From positions 124,001-188,000 of the forward strand of contig JAPXFQ010000997.1 in the NCBI GenBank assembly GCA_028564705.1: a stretch of DNA of 64,000 nucleotides, given 5' to 3'. The translations under genes and the position numbers were made by a program. The DNA comes from Apricaphanius iberus. Its lineage: Eukaryota; Chordata; Actinopteri; Cyprinodontiformes; Aphaniidae. Within the stretch, counting starts at the first letter, position 1; each line of letters starts with the position of its first letter. Under the pieces are notes generated by a model. That model worked only from the letters and a program-made list of their open reading frames with translations, ran no database searches and was not told the origin of the DNA. This document shows positions 43,735-53,868 of the stretch, piece by piece.

Positions 43735-44140
43735 TCAGAGAAAAGGTTACTCCACTGTGAAGCATGGTGGAGGTAGTATCATGTTATAGGGATGCTTCTC
43801 AGCAGCAGGCCCTGGAAAGCTTCAAAAGTTAGAAGGTAAAGTGAATGCAGAAAACATAGGGAAATAATGGAGGACAACTTTTTTCTATCCACAAGAGAAC
43901 AACTGGCACAAGAAAATGACTATGATAACATTGATTTTACAGCAAGACATACAGCTAAATCTATTTAAAAATAGCTTGAAAAAGATGGAAGTTCTGGATT
44001 GGTCCAGTCAAAGCCCAGACCTCAATTCCATAGGAAAGTTGTGGGCGAACATGAAAATTACTGTTCAAAGCTGATGTCCAAAAAGCCTGACAGAGCTTGA
44101 ATAGTTTAACACGACTAATGGAGGAAAACTTGAACTAGGA
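43735..44140 (+). pseudogene. Tc1-like transposase relic B
   Basis: 'actgtgaagcatggtggagg' then the sense of ser-ile-met-leu-trp-gly-cys-phe-ser marks the conserved block before the second catalytic Asp of Tc1/mariner transposases. Further right is the asp-x-x-x-lys-his-thr-ala-lys-type region near 43940. The catalytic Asp and Glu positions cannot all be read and several frame breaks exist. It is only the C-terminal half. Confidence 0.7.
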
Positions 44141-45189
44141 AGAATATATTTTGTAAGTAGGTTTGTAGTCTTTAGCCTATGAATTTATTTTTTGAAGTTA
44201 CACTTGCTTCTTTGAAATGTTGCTTTGGCACTTTGGACATTGGCTATTTTTGGCTTGAAGCCTTGTAGTTAGTAATTGTCTCCCTATTTGTCTCACATTT
44301 CAACCATTTAACTCCTCTGAATAGTAGTAAAATTCATTTCTTCCCAGTTTAAAGAAGTTCAATAGAGCATTTTTGTTTTTTGTTTTTTTCCTAGCCCATG
44401 GAATATTGCTTTTTTATTTTGACTTTTTGCCACAGTAAATTATGCTGCAGCTTATAAAATTGCAATTTCTTTTAAATTATTATTTTCCTCTGAACCTGAA
44501 GCCTTTTAGAAGTAAAAAATATATTTTTCCCCATACTGTTTTCCTTTTCAACTTTGACATCCCTAGAGACACAGAGTTGTAGTGTTTCTGCAGGTTTAAT
44601 TAACCAACTGCGATGAAACTGTTTTAACAGGTCTAAGTGAGACGTTTCTGTGCTTTTGAGTGCTGGTGTTCCTTAAATCTTTACCTCAAATTCAGTCTGC
44701 TGAGTAGGAGGTCAAAGGATGTGCATAAATATGTGTTCAGCTGACATTGAGTATGCTGCATTATAAGGGATTAAACATGCTTCCCTGTCTCCAACAGGGC
44801 TATACTGATACCTCCTCAGTACCGTTATCAATACAAGTCTTGTTTCTTCATCCGTCAGTAGAGCAGCGATATCACCTTAATCATCCCATCCCAGCTTCCA
44901 CAGCACTCTTTTAATTACCAGTCTGAGAATTGGTGTTTTCACTCTCTGTGAAGCATTTTGTCTTCAAAGATGCAATTACTGAGACAAGCAATGCCTTCAG
45001 CATCATTAAGATTCATAGATGTAGCGGGGACAATATGCTTGTTAGCTATATCACCAGAAATGTTTTTTGCTAAGTGTGGAAAGAGGAACTGAAATGTGGG
45101 AGAATATGAGCTGTAAACAAGATTAAACTTACATATATTGTTTCGTGGTAACTAGCATGACTTCTGATGTTCGACATTTTTCTTGTGAA
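44141..45189. other. Unassigned, unique-looking sequence
   Basis: No repeat signature. 44570-45050 has more even base composition and might be intronic or conserved non-coding DNA, but nothing in the sequence proves it. Confidence 0.25.
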
Positions 45190-45270
45190 AATCAAATTTT
45201 ATTTGGAGAGAACTTTTCATAATAAATTCAGCACAAAGTGCTTTACATGATTAAAAAATATAAATAAAAA
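45190..45270 (-). repeat. LINE/SINE 3' tail
   Basis: 'aaattttatttggagagaac' followed by 'cacaaagtgctttacat' is the reverse complement of a common fish retroposon tail. Confidence 0.35.
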
Positions 45271-45724
45271 ACACATTTAAAGCTAAATCAGTCATAACCA
45301 ACCAGTTAAACTCTCATCACACACAAAATGCATACACAACTTGACAGCAAAAACAGTGCTTAATCTGTTCCCTTCTGTTTAAGTGAACATACAATACCAA
45401 TGCATAATGGAGATCCATCCGCACTGGAAGCCGCCCACCAGCAGGGACTGCCATGATCAGGGTATCAGGGTATCCAGAGCAGTGCTTTTAGGCTGTGGTA
45501 TGGAGCCCCGCTCACCATGACATTTAGTCATTAGTCATGAGTTAGTCCATAGTAAGATAATTTGTAAAAAAAATATTTTGGTAAAAAAGAATAAAAATTA
45601 AGAAAAAAAACAATATATAAAGTATACAAATTAAAAAATGATAAAAAAATAAAAACTAGATAAATAAAAAAGAATAATACAAAAAATAACAACTTAATGA
45701 AAAGTCAAGCTCCAAGGTTATATT

Positions 45725-45925
45725 ACAAATAATTATGGTGTGTTCACACAGCCCCAAATGTCAGCGGCAAGATTACACGTAAAGTCTATGGTTGAGGCCG
45801 TCATAGCGGTGTGGGAGTCTATACGGCGCTCAGTGGCATGGTGTGGGGAAATTTTTCGAGGAAGCCAAGTGAGACGCAACCTCTAAGCTGTGTGTTTTAC
45901 GGGGAGGTTGGCACAAAATTGTACA
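45725..45925 (+). repeat. Candidate MITE end (TGTGTTCACAC)
   Basis: 'atggtgtgttcacacagccc' followed by 'gcaagattacacgtaaagtc' resembles ends of a fish MITE family with TGTGTTCACAC termini. The partner end was not found. 45271-45724 between it and the previous tail is AT-rich and unassigned. Confidence 0.35.
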
Positions 45926-46060
45926 TAATAATTTATATGTTGCTATTTCATGTTGTCGGATGAACTATTAGAGCGCCCAGCTTCATTTTACCAGACTTGC
46001 GCTCTGTGTGAGATACAGAAATGCTGTTCACCGCTCCTTATTGTTTATATAATAAAAATT

Positions 46061-46078
46061 ATTAATAATAATAATAAT

Positions 46079-46110
<32 letters not shown>
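46061..46110. repeat. (AAT)n microsatellite, left border
   Basis: About 50 bp of AAT units immediately before the first copy of the large tandem unit. Confidence 0.9.
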
Positions 46111-46111
<1 letters not shown>

Positions 46112-46139
46112 TAGAAAATTTCAGGAAATTTAGAGAAGG

Positions 46140-46850
46140 GACGGCCACGGTGTGCATGCTAAACAACAGCTAGCATGCTAATGCTAATATTAGCTAACAT
46201 GTTGGCATTACTATAAACCCATTCAGTACCAAAATATAGTCAAAAAGCTAAAATTAGCTAAAATGCTAACAACAGCTAGCATGCTAATGCTAACTAGCAT
46301 GCTAATGCTAGCTAACATGTTGGCATTACTATAAACCCAATCAGTACCAAAATATAGTCAAAAAGCTAAAATTAGCTAAAATGCTAACAACAGCTAGCAT
46401 GCTAATGCTAACTAGCATGCTAATGCTAGCTAACATGTTGGCATTACTATAATCCCATTCAGTACAAAAATATAGTCAAAAAGCTAAAATTATCTAAAAT
46501 GCTAACAACAGCTAGCATGCTAATGCTAACTAGCATGCTAATGCTAGCTAACATGTTGGCAATACTATAAACCCATTCAGTAAAAAAATATAGTCAAAAA
46601 GCTAAAATTAGCTAAAATGCTAACAACAGCTAGCATGCTAATGCTAACTAGCATGCTAATGCTAGCTAACATGTTGGCATTACTATAATCCCATTCAGTA
46701 CAAAAATATAGTCAAAAAGCTAAAATTAGCTAAAATGCTAGCAACAGCTAGCATGGTAATGCTAACTAGCATGCTAATGCTAGCTAAGATGTTGGCATTA
46801 GTATTAATAGGATTAGTATGAAAATATACTGAAAAAGCTGAAATCAACTA
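46140..46850. repeat. 118-bp tandem repeats, six units (copy A)
   Basis: The marker gttggca(t/a)ta recurs at 46201, 46320, 46438, 46555, 46673 and 46791, a period of 117-119 bp. Each full unit holds two head-to-tail copies of an 18-bp motif (agcatgctaatgcta) and many GCTAGC palindromes. The last unit is diverged. Confidence 0.92.
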
Positions 46851-46936
46851 AAATGCATACAAGTGCAATGTAGTACTGTGTATAACATAGGGATTTTGGT
46901 TCCAGCTGCTTTCAAACAAGAAAAAAAAAAAATTTT

Positions 46937-47010
46937 GCTCCCCCTGGGATTCGAACCCACTACCTCTTGCATTGTATTCCTGTTCCTTCGCAGTCACACT
47001 ACAACATCAG
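46937..47010 (-). ncRNA. tRNA-like module A1
   Basis: On the minus strand: A-box-like TGTTGTAGTG near the 5' end and an exact B box GGTTCGAATCC in GGGTTCGAATCCC. The T loop TTCGAAT has four of five T-stem pairs. Acceptor-stem pairing is absent, so it is not a normal tRNA. T13 follows 4-5 bases downstream (complement of the A-run at 46918-46932), a strong Pol III terminator. It shares its 5' leader with A2. Confidence 0.6.
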
Positions 47011-47091
47011 TTATACAACATTGAGTTTTAGGCCATATGATCTGTTGTCTCGTCTCCCAGTTCAGCTTTCAGCAAAGAAAAATTATTTGCT

Positions 47092-47160
47092 GCTCGCTCC
47101 TGGATTTGAACCCAGTATCTCTGGGATGCAAACCCTCTTCCTTAACCACTACACCATCAC
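47092..47160 (-). ncRNA. tRNA-like module A2
   Basis: On the minus strand: A box TGGTGTAGTGG (fits the consensus), 7-nt anticodon-like loop TTTGCAT (TGC, alanine-type) on a 3-bp stem, and B box GGTTCAAATCC. TTTTT lies about 15 bases downstream. Starts 155 bp from A1. Acceptor pairing is poor. Homologous to A1 along its length apart from indels in the D and anticodon regions. Confidence 0.65.
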
Positions 47161-48536
47161 AGACATACATATAACATTGAGTTTTAGGCCATATGATCTG
47201 TTGTCTCCTCTCCATGTTCAGAGTGTTAAACAGCTGCGAACGAACCTTTCCCATTCGAAAACTATAGCAGCTATCAGGAAAATTATTGGAGTGTTAGCGA
47301 TATTTGTCCTTTGTGTTCAATTATTTCAAAGCACAACTCTCTATCTTATTCACAGATGAAATGGTACAGGCAGACAGGGGGACTGAGAAAGACACAGACA
47401 TGGTCAGAAAGACAAAGACAGATGGACTGACACATGGACTTGTTTGTAGTACTTCTCTCTATAGTACTGCATAGCATAACCTTTGTTTAAGTGGGGTTAA
47501 ACACAGGTTTAAATGTATATAGACTGTGGAATGAACTTTAGTGAACTCTGATCAAAGGTGCTCCGTTTCCCCAGCAACAAGTGTGAGTGAAAACTGCAGC
47601 AGCTGCAGACACTTTAGAATGATTAACAGCTTAGATTTAGACTTTTTCATTAAAAAGTGCGCCGAACAAATCGTTCCCATTCGAAAACCGTACAAGGTAT
47701 CGGAAAAATTCTTAAAGTGTGAGCGAGATTTATCATTTCTCTTCGTTCATGCCAAAGCAGAAGTCTCTACCTTATTCCCAGTCCGAGAGGGAACGAGAGA
47801 AAAATGACTAAGAACATCTCTCTGGCTGAGATAATCCTGACCAGCCACATGATAACAATGATAAATTATAGGAGAAAAGCCCTAAAACTGGGTTCCACTT
47901 TGAGCGATCTAGAGCTCGCTGAGAGAAAACCGTGCGACATAGGGAAATTTTGAAATGATCCTGAGAATCACAAAGGGCGGCTCTATTTCATGACCGAAAA
48001 TCATGTCACTTGTGCGAAATATGTGGCCGTGACGTCGAGTTAAATTTTGATGAGGACCTTCCAAAAGTTCATCACTCCACACTCTGCTTAACGAGCTGCT
48101 CCACTCTAAAAATCATCATTTGGGAAAACTTTGGGTCGAACAAAGTCAGATTGCGACAAAACCGTAACAGCTATCGACATGCGGTCTTCAATGCTGAACA
48201 CAGCACGGACGTGGCTATAATCTGAATTTTTAATGGTTTTTTTAGGTTATTGTATGGCTACACAGTAAATCTTCAAAAATAGTGGATTTTCATGATTTTT
48301 GGCCGTTTTTCCATTCATTTCCTATGGGGATTTTGGGCATTTTTTGGCGTGGTTTTTCGCTTATTACGTCGCCATGGTAACTCCAATCGCCACTAAAAGT
48401 AATAGCTAACATCACGCGATCGAGCCGGTCGTTTTGATGTATATATTGTGGGTGTGCACGCTACGGTACGACCCGCATTAACGGTGGCGGAAGAATAATA
48501 AATAACTAGAAAATTTCAGGAAATTTAGAGAAGGGA

Positions 48537-49010
48537 CGGCCACGGTGTGCATGCTAAACAACAGCTAGCATGCTAATGCTAATGTTAGCTAACATGTTGG
48601 CATTACCATGAACCCATTCAGTACCAAAATATAGTCAAAAAGCTCAAATTAGCTAAAATGCTAACAAGAGCTAGCATGCTAATGCTAACTAGCATGCTAA
48701 TGCTAGCTAACATGTTGGCATTACTATAATCCCATTCAGTACAAAAATATAGTCAAAAAGCTAAAATTAGCTAAAATGCTAACAACAGCTAGCATGCTAA
48801 TGCTAACTAGCATGCTAATGCTAGCTAACATGTTGGCATTACAATAATCCCATTCAGTACAAAAATATAGTCAAAAAGCTAAAATTAGCTAAAATGCTAG
48901 CAACAGCTAGCATGGTAATGCTAACTAGCATGCTAATGCTAGCTAAGATGTTGGCATTAGTATTAATAGGATTAGTATGAAAATATACTGAAAAAGCTGA
49001 AATCAACTAA
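48537..49010. repeat. 118-bp tandem repeats, four units (copy B)
   Basis: The gttggcatta marker is at 48597, 48716, 48834 and 48952. The first and last units match the first and last of copy A, so the difference lies in the middle of the array. Confidence 0.92.
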
Positions 49011-49092
49011 AATGCATACAAGTGCAATGTAGTACTGTGTATAACATAGGGATTTTGGTTCCAGCTTTCAAACAAGAAAAAAAAAAAATGTT

Positions 49093-49166
49093 GCTCCCCC
49101 TGGGATTCGAACCCACTACCTCTTGCATTGTATTCCTGTTCCTTAACAGTTACACTACAACATCAG
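49093..49166 (-). ncRNA. tRNA-like module B1
   Basis: As A1 with the same B box. Its D region (GTAACTGTTAAGG) is closer to a normal A-box context than in A1 (GTGACTGCGAAGG). The A-run in front (T-tract on the minus strand) is kept. Confidence 0.6.
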
Positions 49167-49247
49167 TTATACAGCATTGAGTTTTAGGCCATATGATCTG
49201 TTGTCTCGTCTCCCAGTTCAGCTTTCAGCAAAGAAAAATTATTTGCT

Positions 49248-49315
49248 GCTCACTCCTGGATTTGAACCCAGTACCTCTGGGATGCAAACCCTCTTCCTTA
49301 ACCACTACGCCATCC
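49248..49315 (-). ncRNA. tRNA-like module B2
   Basis: As A2, again 155 bp from its partner. The A box reads TGGCGTAGTGG, an even better fit to the TRGYNNARNNGG consensus than A2. The B box is GGTTCAAATCC. Confidence 0.65.
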
Positions 49316-50661
49316 AAACATACATATAACATTGACTTTTAGGCTATATGTTCTGTTGTCTCCTCTCCATATTCAGAGTGTTAAACAGCTGCGAACGAAC
49401 CTTTCCCATTCGAAAACTATAGCAGCTATCAGGAAAATTATTGGAGTGTTAGCGATATTTATCCTTTGTGTTCAATTATTTCAAAGCACAACTCTCTATC
49501 TTATTCACAGATGAAATGGTACAGGCAGACAGGGGGACTGAGAAAGACATAGACATGGTCAGAAAGACAAAGACAGATGGACTGACACATGGACTTGTTT
49601 GTAGTACTTCTCTCTATAGTACTGCATAGCACAACCTGTGTTTAAGTGGGGTTTAATAGGCCTTCAATGTGTATATACTGTGGAATGAACTTTAGTGAAC
49701 TCTGATCAAAGGTGCTCCGTTTCCCCAGCAACAAGTGTGAGTGAAAATTGCAGCAGGTGCAAACACTTAAGATGATTAAGAGCTTCAATTTTAAGAAAAA
49801 ACTCCAAAAAGTGCGCCGAACAAATCGTTCCCATTCGAAAACCGTACAAGGTCTCGGAAAAATTCTTGAAGTGTGAGCGAGATGTATCATTTGTCTTCGT
49901 TCATGCCAAAGCAGAAGTCTCTACCTTATTCACAGTCCGAGAGGGAGCGAGAGAAAAATGACTAAGAACATCTCTCTGGCTGAGATAATCCTGACCAGCC
50001 ACAATGATAAATTATAGGAGAAAAGCCCTAAAACTGGGTTCCACTTCGAGCGATCTAGAGCTCGCTGAGAGAAAACCGTGCGACATAGGAAAATTTTGAA
50101 ATGATCCTGAGAATCACAAAGGGCGGCTCTATTTCATGACCGAAAATCATGTCACTAGTGCGAAATATGTGGCCGTGACGTCGAGTTAAATTTTTATGAG
50201 GACCTTCCAAAAGTTCATCACTCCACACTCTGCTTAACGAACTGCTCCACTCTAAAAATGTCGATTTGGGGCAAACTTTGGGTCGAACAAAGTCAAATTG
50301 CGACAAAACCGTAACAGCTATCGACATGCGGTCTTCAATGCTGAACACAGCACGGACGTGGCTACAATCTGGATTTCGAATGGTGTTGCTAAGTTATTGT
50401 ATGGCTACACAGTAAATCTTCAAAAATAGTGGATTTTTCATGATTTTGGGCCGTTTTTCCATTCATTTCCAATGGGTGTTTTTGGGGGTGGTTCTTTGCT
50501 AATTACGTCGCCATGGTAACTCCAATCGCCAATAAAAGTAATAGCACACCTCACACAATCGAGCCGGTCGTTTTGATGTATATATTGTGGGGGTGCACGC
50601 TACGGTACGACCCGCATTAACGGTGAAAGAATAAAGAGTCCGTTTAGAAGTGAATAGTAAT

Positions 50662-50753
50662 AAGGGACTGCCCATGCAATTGCATGGAGGCAGTGCAATA
50701 CATTGCTTTGCAATGGATTTGCACTGCCTCCATGCATTGCATTGGGCCGTCCC

Positions 50754-50755
<2 letters not shown>
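50662..50755. repeat. 94-bp imperfect palindrome
   Basis: The left arm starts AAGGGACTGCCCATGCAA and the right arm ends TTGGGCCGTCCCTT. Arms of about 45 bp pair almost fully through 'catggaggcagtgcaa' and its complement. The right arm's outer end, complemented, reads AAGGGACGGCC, identical to the motif 20-30 bp inside each large unit (46136, 48532). Confidence 0.9.
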
Positions 50756-50807
<52 letters not shown>

Positions 50808-50812
50808 TCATT
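50756..50812. repeat. (AAT)n microsatellite, right border
   Basis: About 50 bp of AAT units directly after the palindrome. Confidence 0.92.
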
Positions 50813-51854
50813 ATTAAATGTAAATGAACATTATACATCAACACAACAGCCCAGTACCAGTGGCTATGAACAGCACACCTGACGTGTATTCAGACAGCCC
50901 GGCCCGTCACGGTCGCTGTCCATTGTGCTCATTTTCTCCACATAAACAACAACATCTTCAATGGACTCACATCCTCCTTAATCGAAGCACGCAAGATACA
51001 GCAAGAACTACAATCACATAAAAAATAAGACATTGCTATATGGGCAGTTCAGTGACGCTTAAGCTGCTCACAAGGGAAAAAGCGTTTTGCTCACCCTATT
51101 TGAAGAGGAAGGCCATTCTCCTATCTTTCATTGTGGCAAAGTGATTAATGGGATCGTTCAGGGATTGTCAAAAAGGTGACAAAGCCAGCAAAACAGCCGC
51201 ATAAGATTGGCACTACCAGCTAGCCACTCAGTATGGACGTAATTCTCCTCAATGAAAGTCAAAAACCCTTTGTTTCTCTCAGTACGAAGTGCTAGTTTTG
51301 GCATTGGCCTGCCATCTGATTTAATTCGGAGTTGATGCTGTCGAGGCAGTTCAGTAAAATTATTCTTTTACTAAATACTCCAAATCTCCACCCTCCATAA
51401 TTACAATTAATATTTTAACCAGCTTGCCAAGATATCAACACAAATTCAGAAATCTTCCGCTATTTCATTCCTTGACGTTAAAGATAACATACTGTGATGT
51501 GATTGGCCTGATGCCAACAAGTTCATGGCTTCCCTTGACACTGTCCTGACCAATCACAGAGGATCAGTGTCGTGGCAATAGCCTAACCTGATTGGTTAAT
51601 TATTCTTTTTTTTTTCTATCAAGAGACGCCAACTCAGCTTGGCTACCTCACAGTGCAGTACCATGTTTTCAACGCTCATTTACATTTATAGGGGCGCTGT
51701 TTCACACATCATAAAACGCTCAATAATGAATGAAAAGAGATGAGAAGGAGACAACAGAAGGATTACGTAAACTGTTTATTAAATGACAGTTATATTCTGA
51801 AAAAAGGGAGTAATCCTGGCTTCCCTTGGCCTCCGCAAGAAAACGCCACTGACG
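50813..51854. other. Unassigned sequence
   Basis: No coding domain or family recognised. The plus frame 50824-51021 has no domain. Confidence 0.25.
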
Positions 51855-52180
51855 ATGCTCTTTGTGCATTGGATGTGTCAATTTTTCAAGCTTTTCCTGC
51901 ATTTCAAGCGGCAAAAGCAAGCAATGCAGAAGTTCAGCTAGCTGAGCTTTTGATGCTCCTAATGCTCTTTACGCAGAGCGTCAACCAATCAAACCGTCTC
52001 ACTGTAGTGACGTCGCCTGGTGTGAACGCTGTCTAGCAAACCGTGATCCACTACTCTTTAAAATATCTGCCGGAGAAAGGCCCACCCACGCGCTTTGAAA
52101 GCTTCAGTCTAAAATGTATAGGCATCAAACTAGTCGTTTTGTCAGTGTTGTTTGACACTGACAAAGCGTGTGGTGAGAAC
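51855..52180 (-). repeat. Dispersed MITE-like repeat, copy 2
   Basis: Inverted relative of 2535-2830. It contains a perfect hairpin at 52138-52165 (TTTGTCAGTGT, loop of 6, ACACTGACAAA) that corresponds to the gacactgacaaagcg end of copy 1. The overlapping frames have no domain. Confidence 0.5.
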
Positions 52181-53868
52181 ACACAATTAAAGATAACTTC
52201 TGTTACTGACCAAATACTTATTTTCTGCACTGTTATACAAATACATTTAAAAATCATACAAGGTGACATCCTGTTTCTCACGGCGGAAGTGTACCTATGA
52301 TTAAAAATTATAGACCTCTCATCTTTTTAAGTGGGAAAATTTGCACAATCAGCAGCTTTCAAATACTTTTTTTTTTGCCCGCTCTGCAACAACAAAGAAA
52401 TGTGTTCTTTTAGTCAAGGTTACAAGGATAGGAACAAAGTTCTTTTTATCCAGAACTCATGTGTAGAACATCATAGGTCCCTCATAAATCCCAAATGAAT
52501 AGAAATTGCTTTGTAATGTTTGCCCAACTGATACACTTCAAAGACTTTGCCTCTCATTTGTTCTAATTCTTTGAGATTACAGTTGAAACAAAACAAAAAA
52601 ACACTCCTTTTAATGAGGTACACTAATGAAAAGTTTTAATATGCCAAATATTCACGTCCTTTAGTTGTTATTGCAAAATCAAAGTCACTTAAAAAGCTTT
52701 TAAATTATCAAGAGGCTGGAAGAGCAGGATTTTTTTTTTTGTGTAGAGGTTGAAGGTAATTGTACTCCCAGGTCCCCACTTAAATGTTGCACTAACCATC
52801 TGCTGAAACATAAACTAGTGTAATATCTGTCTTTCTCATCGGGGAGCTTATAACTCCTAGCCGTGTTCATTAGCCCCAAATGAACTTTGAAGGTGAATGG
52901 AAACATTGAGCAGGACCCTCCAACACAGTGTGATTTGTGCGTTACTGTAGTCACAATAATTATCACAGAATTAAATAATTGCTTTTTTTTTCTAATTATA
53001 GACTGTGAACGCACAGTTAAAACCGCAGGCAGTCCGTCACTCCTTGGAGAAAATTGAGTAATTGAGTGTAGCTCACAACAAATTAATGACATACTGTTTG
53101 CAGCTTGGCAACTCGTTACTGGTGAACAATGATATTCTGCACATTGTGTTTATGTACATTTATATTTCTATGAAATTCTTATATATTTCTGACTTCTGTG
53201 CTTGGCCCCTGAGGAAAATTGTCTCCTTTGGAGAATGTATTCTCTCATCCTGTGGGTGCATCATCCAAGAGGAATGCAGGTTCCAGAGGAATGACCTCAA
53301 TTAGTGTTGTCACCTTTTCAGTGTGAATAGAGGCAGACTAGGCCTGGGTATAGACATCCAAGCAGGTGATGCGTATTCTTTTCATTTCTTCCCTTGCTGC
53401 AGACGGACTGTCATTCCAGATTGTTTTTTTATTTTTATTGTTTTTATTCTAAGGACATGTGTCTCCAGCTGTGTTTGTATATTATCTGCTTATATCAGAG
53501 CGCTTTACCCTTAAATAGAGCCAGCCATTGATTACCCTGGAAAGCTGAACAAAAATGATCCTCAGCTAAATAAAAGGAGTTGATCCTTTTCAACCACTGA
53601 TGGTCAGATTGACATCTGTTTGGTGTTTGAATTCATCAGGAAAACGGATGTTTTTTAAATGGTGGGTTTCACCCTTTCTCCTCTGTAAACACAGGCGCCA
53701 GCAATATTGATGTTTGCTTATTTTTTCCTTTCCTAGTGGGGTGCATCGCTTTGAACAAAACCAGCACAGAAATATTTGACTGGTATTTTAATGGAATAGT
53801 TCCTGAAGTGAGGTTTTGTTAAAATGTTATAAGCAGTTAATATCTTTCTGCATTAAATAACTGTCTTT
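52181..53868. other. Unassigned, partly unique-looking sequence
   Basis: No family or gene recognised. 52800-53600 has even composition and could be intronic. Frames at 52700-53092 (minus) and 53062-53514 (plus) have no domain. Confidence 0.25.

Larger units (their letters stand above)
46111..48505. repeat. Large tandem unit, copy A (2,395 bp)
   Basis: Begins ctagaaaatttcagg and ends 'cccgcattaacggtgg' plus a short AT-rich linker, after which the same start recurs at 48506. Order: AAGGGACGGCC motif, six ~118-bp repeats, linker with A13 run, two tRNA-like modules, then about 1.1 kb of unique sequence. Within the latter, segments near 47244-47360 and 47660-47800 (both with 'cccattcgaaaac' and 'cttattc') look like an older internal duplication. 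The short plus frames (46967-47359, 47541-47807, 48010-48225) are not recognised as proteins. I do not know a named family for the whole. Confidence 0.88.
48506..50634. repeat. Large tandem unit, copy B (2,129 bp)
   Basis: Same order of parts as copy A and very similar outside the 118-bp array. It is shorter mainly because the array has four units. It ends at 'cccgcattaacggtg' followed by unrelated sequence and the 94-bp palindrome. Confidence 0.88.

Noticed and set aside
46061..49010. Regularly spaced repeats that could suggest a CRISPR-like array
   Set aside because: The whole 118-bp unit is repeated, with no unique spacers between short repeats, and the genome is clearly that of an animal. 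It is a tandem satellite.
46937..49315. The four tRNA-like sequences as functional tRNA genes
   Set aside because: Boxes fit, but the acceptor stems do not pair and the anticodon stems are short, so they are called tRNA-like only.
50644..50844. Leucine-run minus frame
   Set aside because: It translates the (AAT)n microsatellite.
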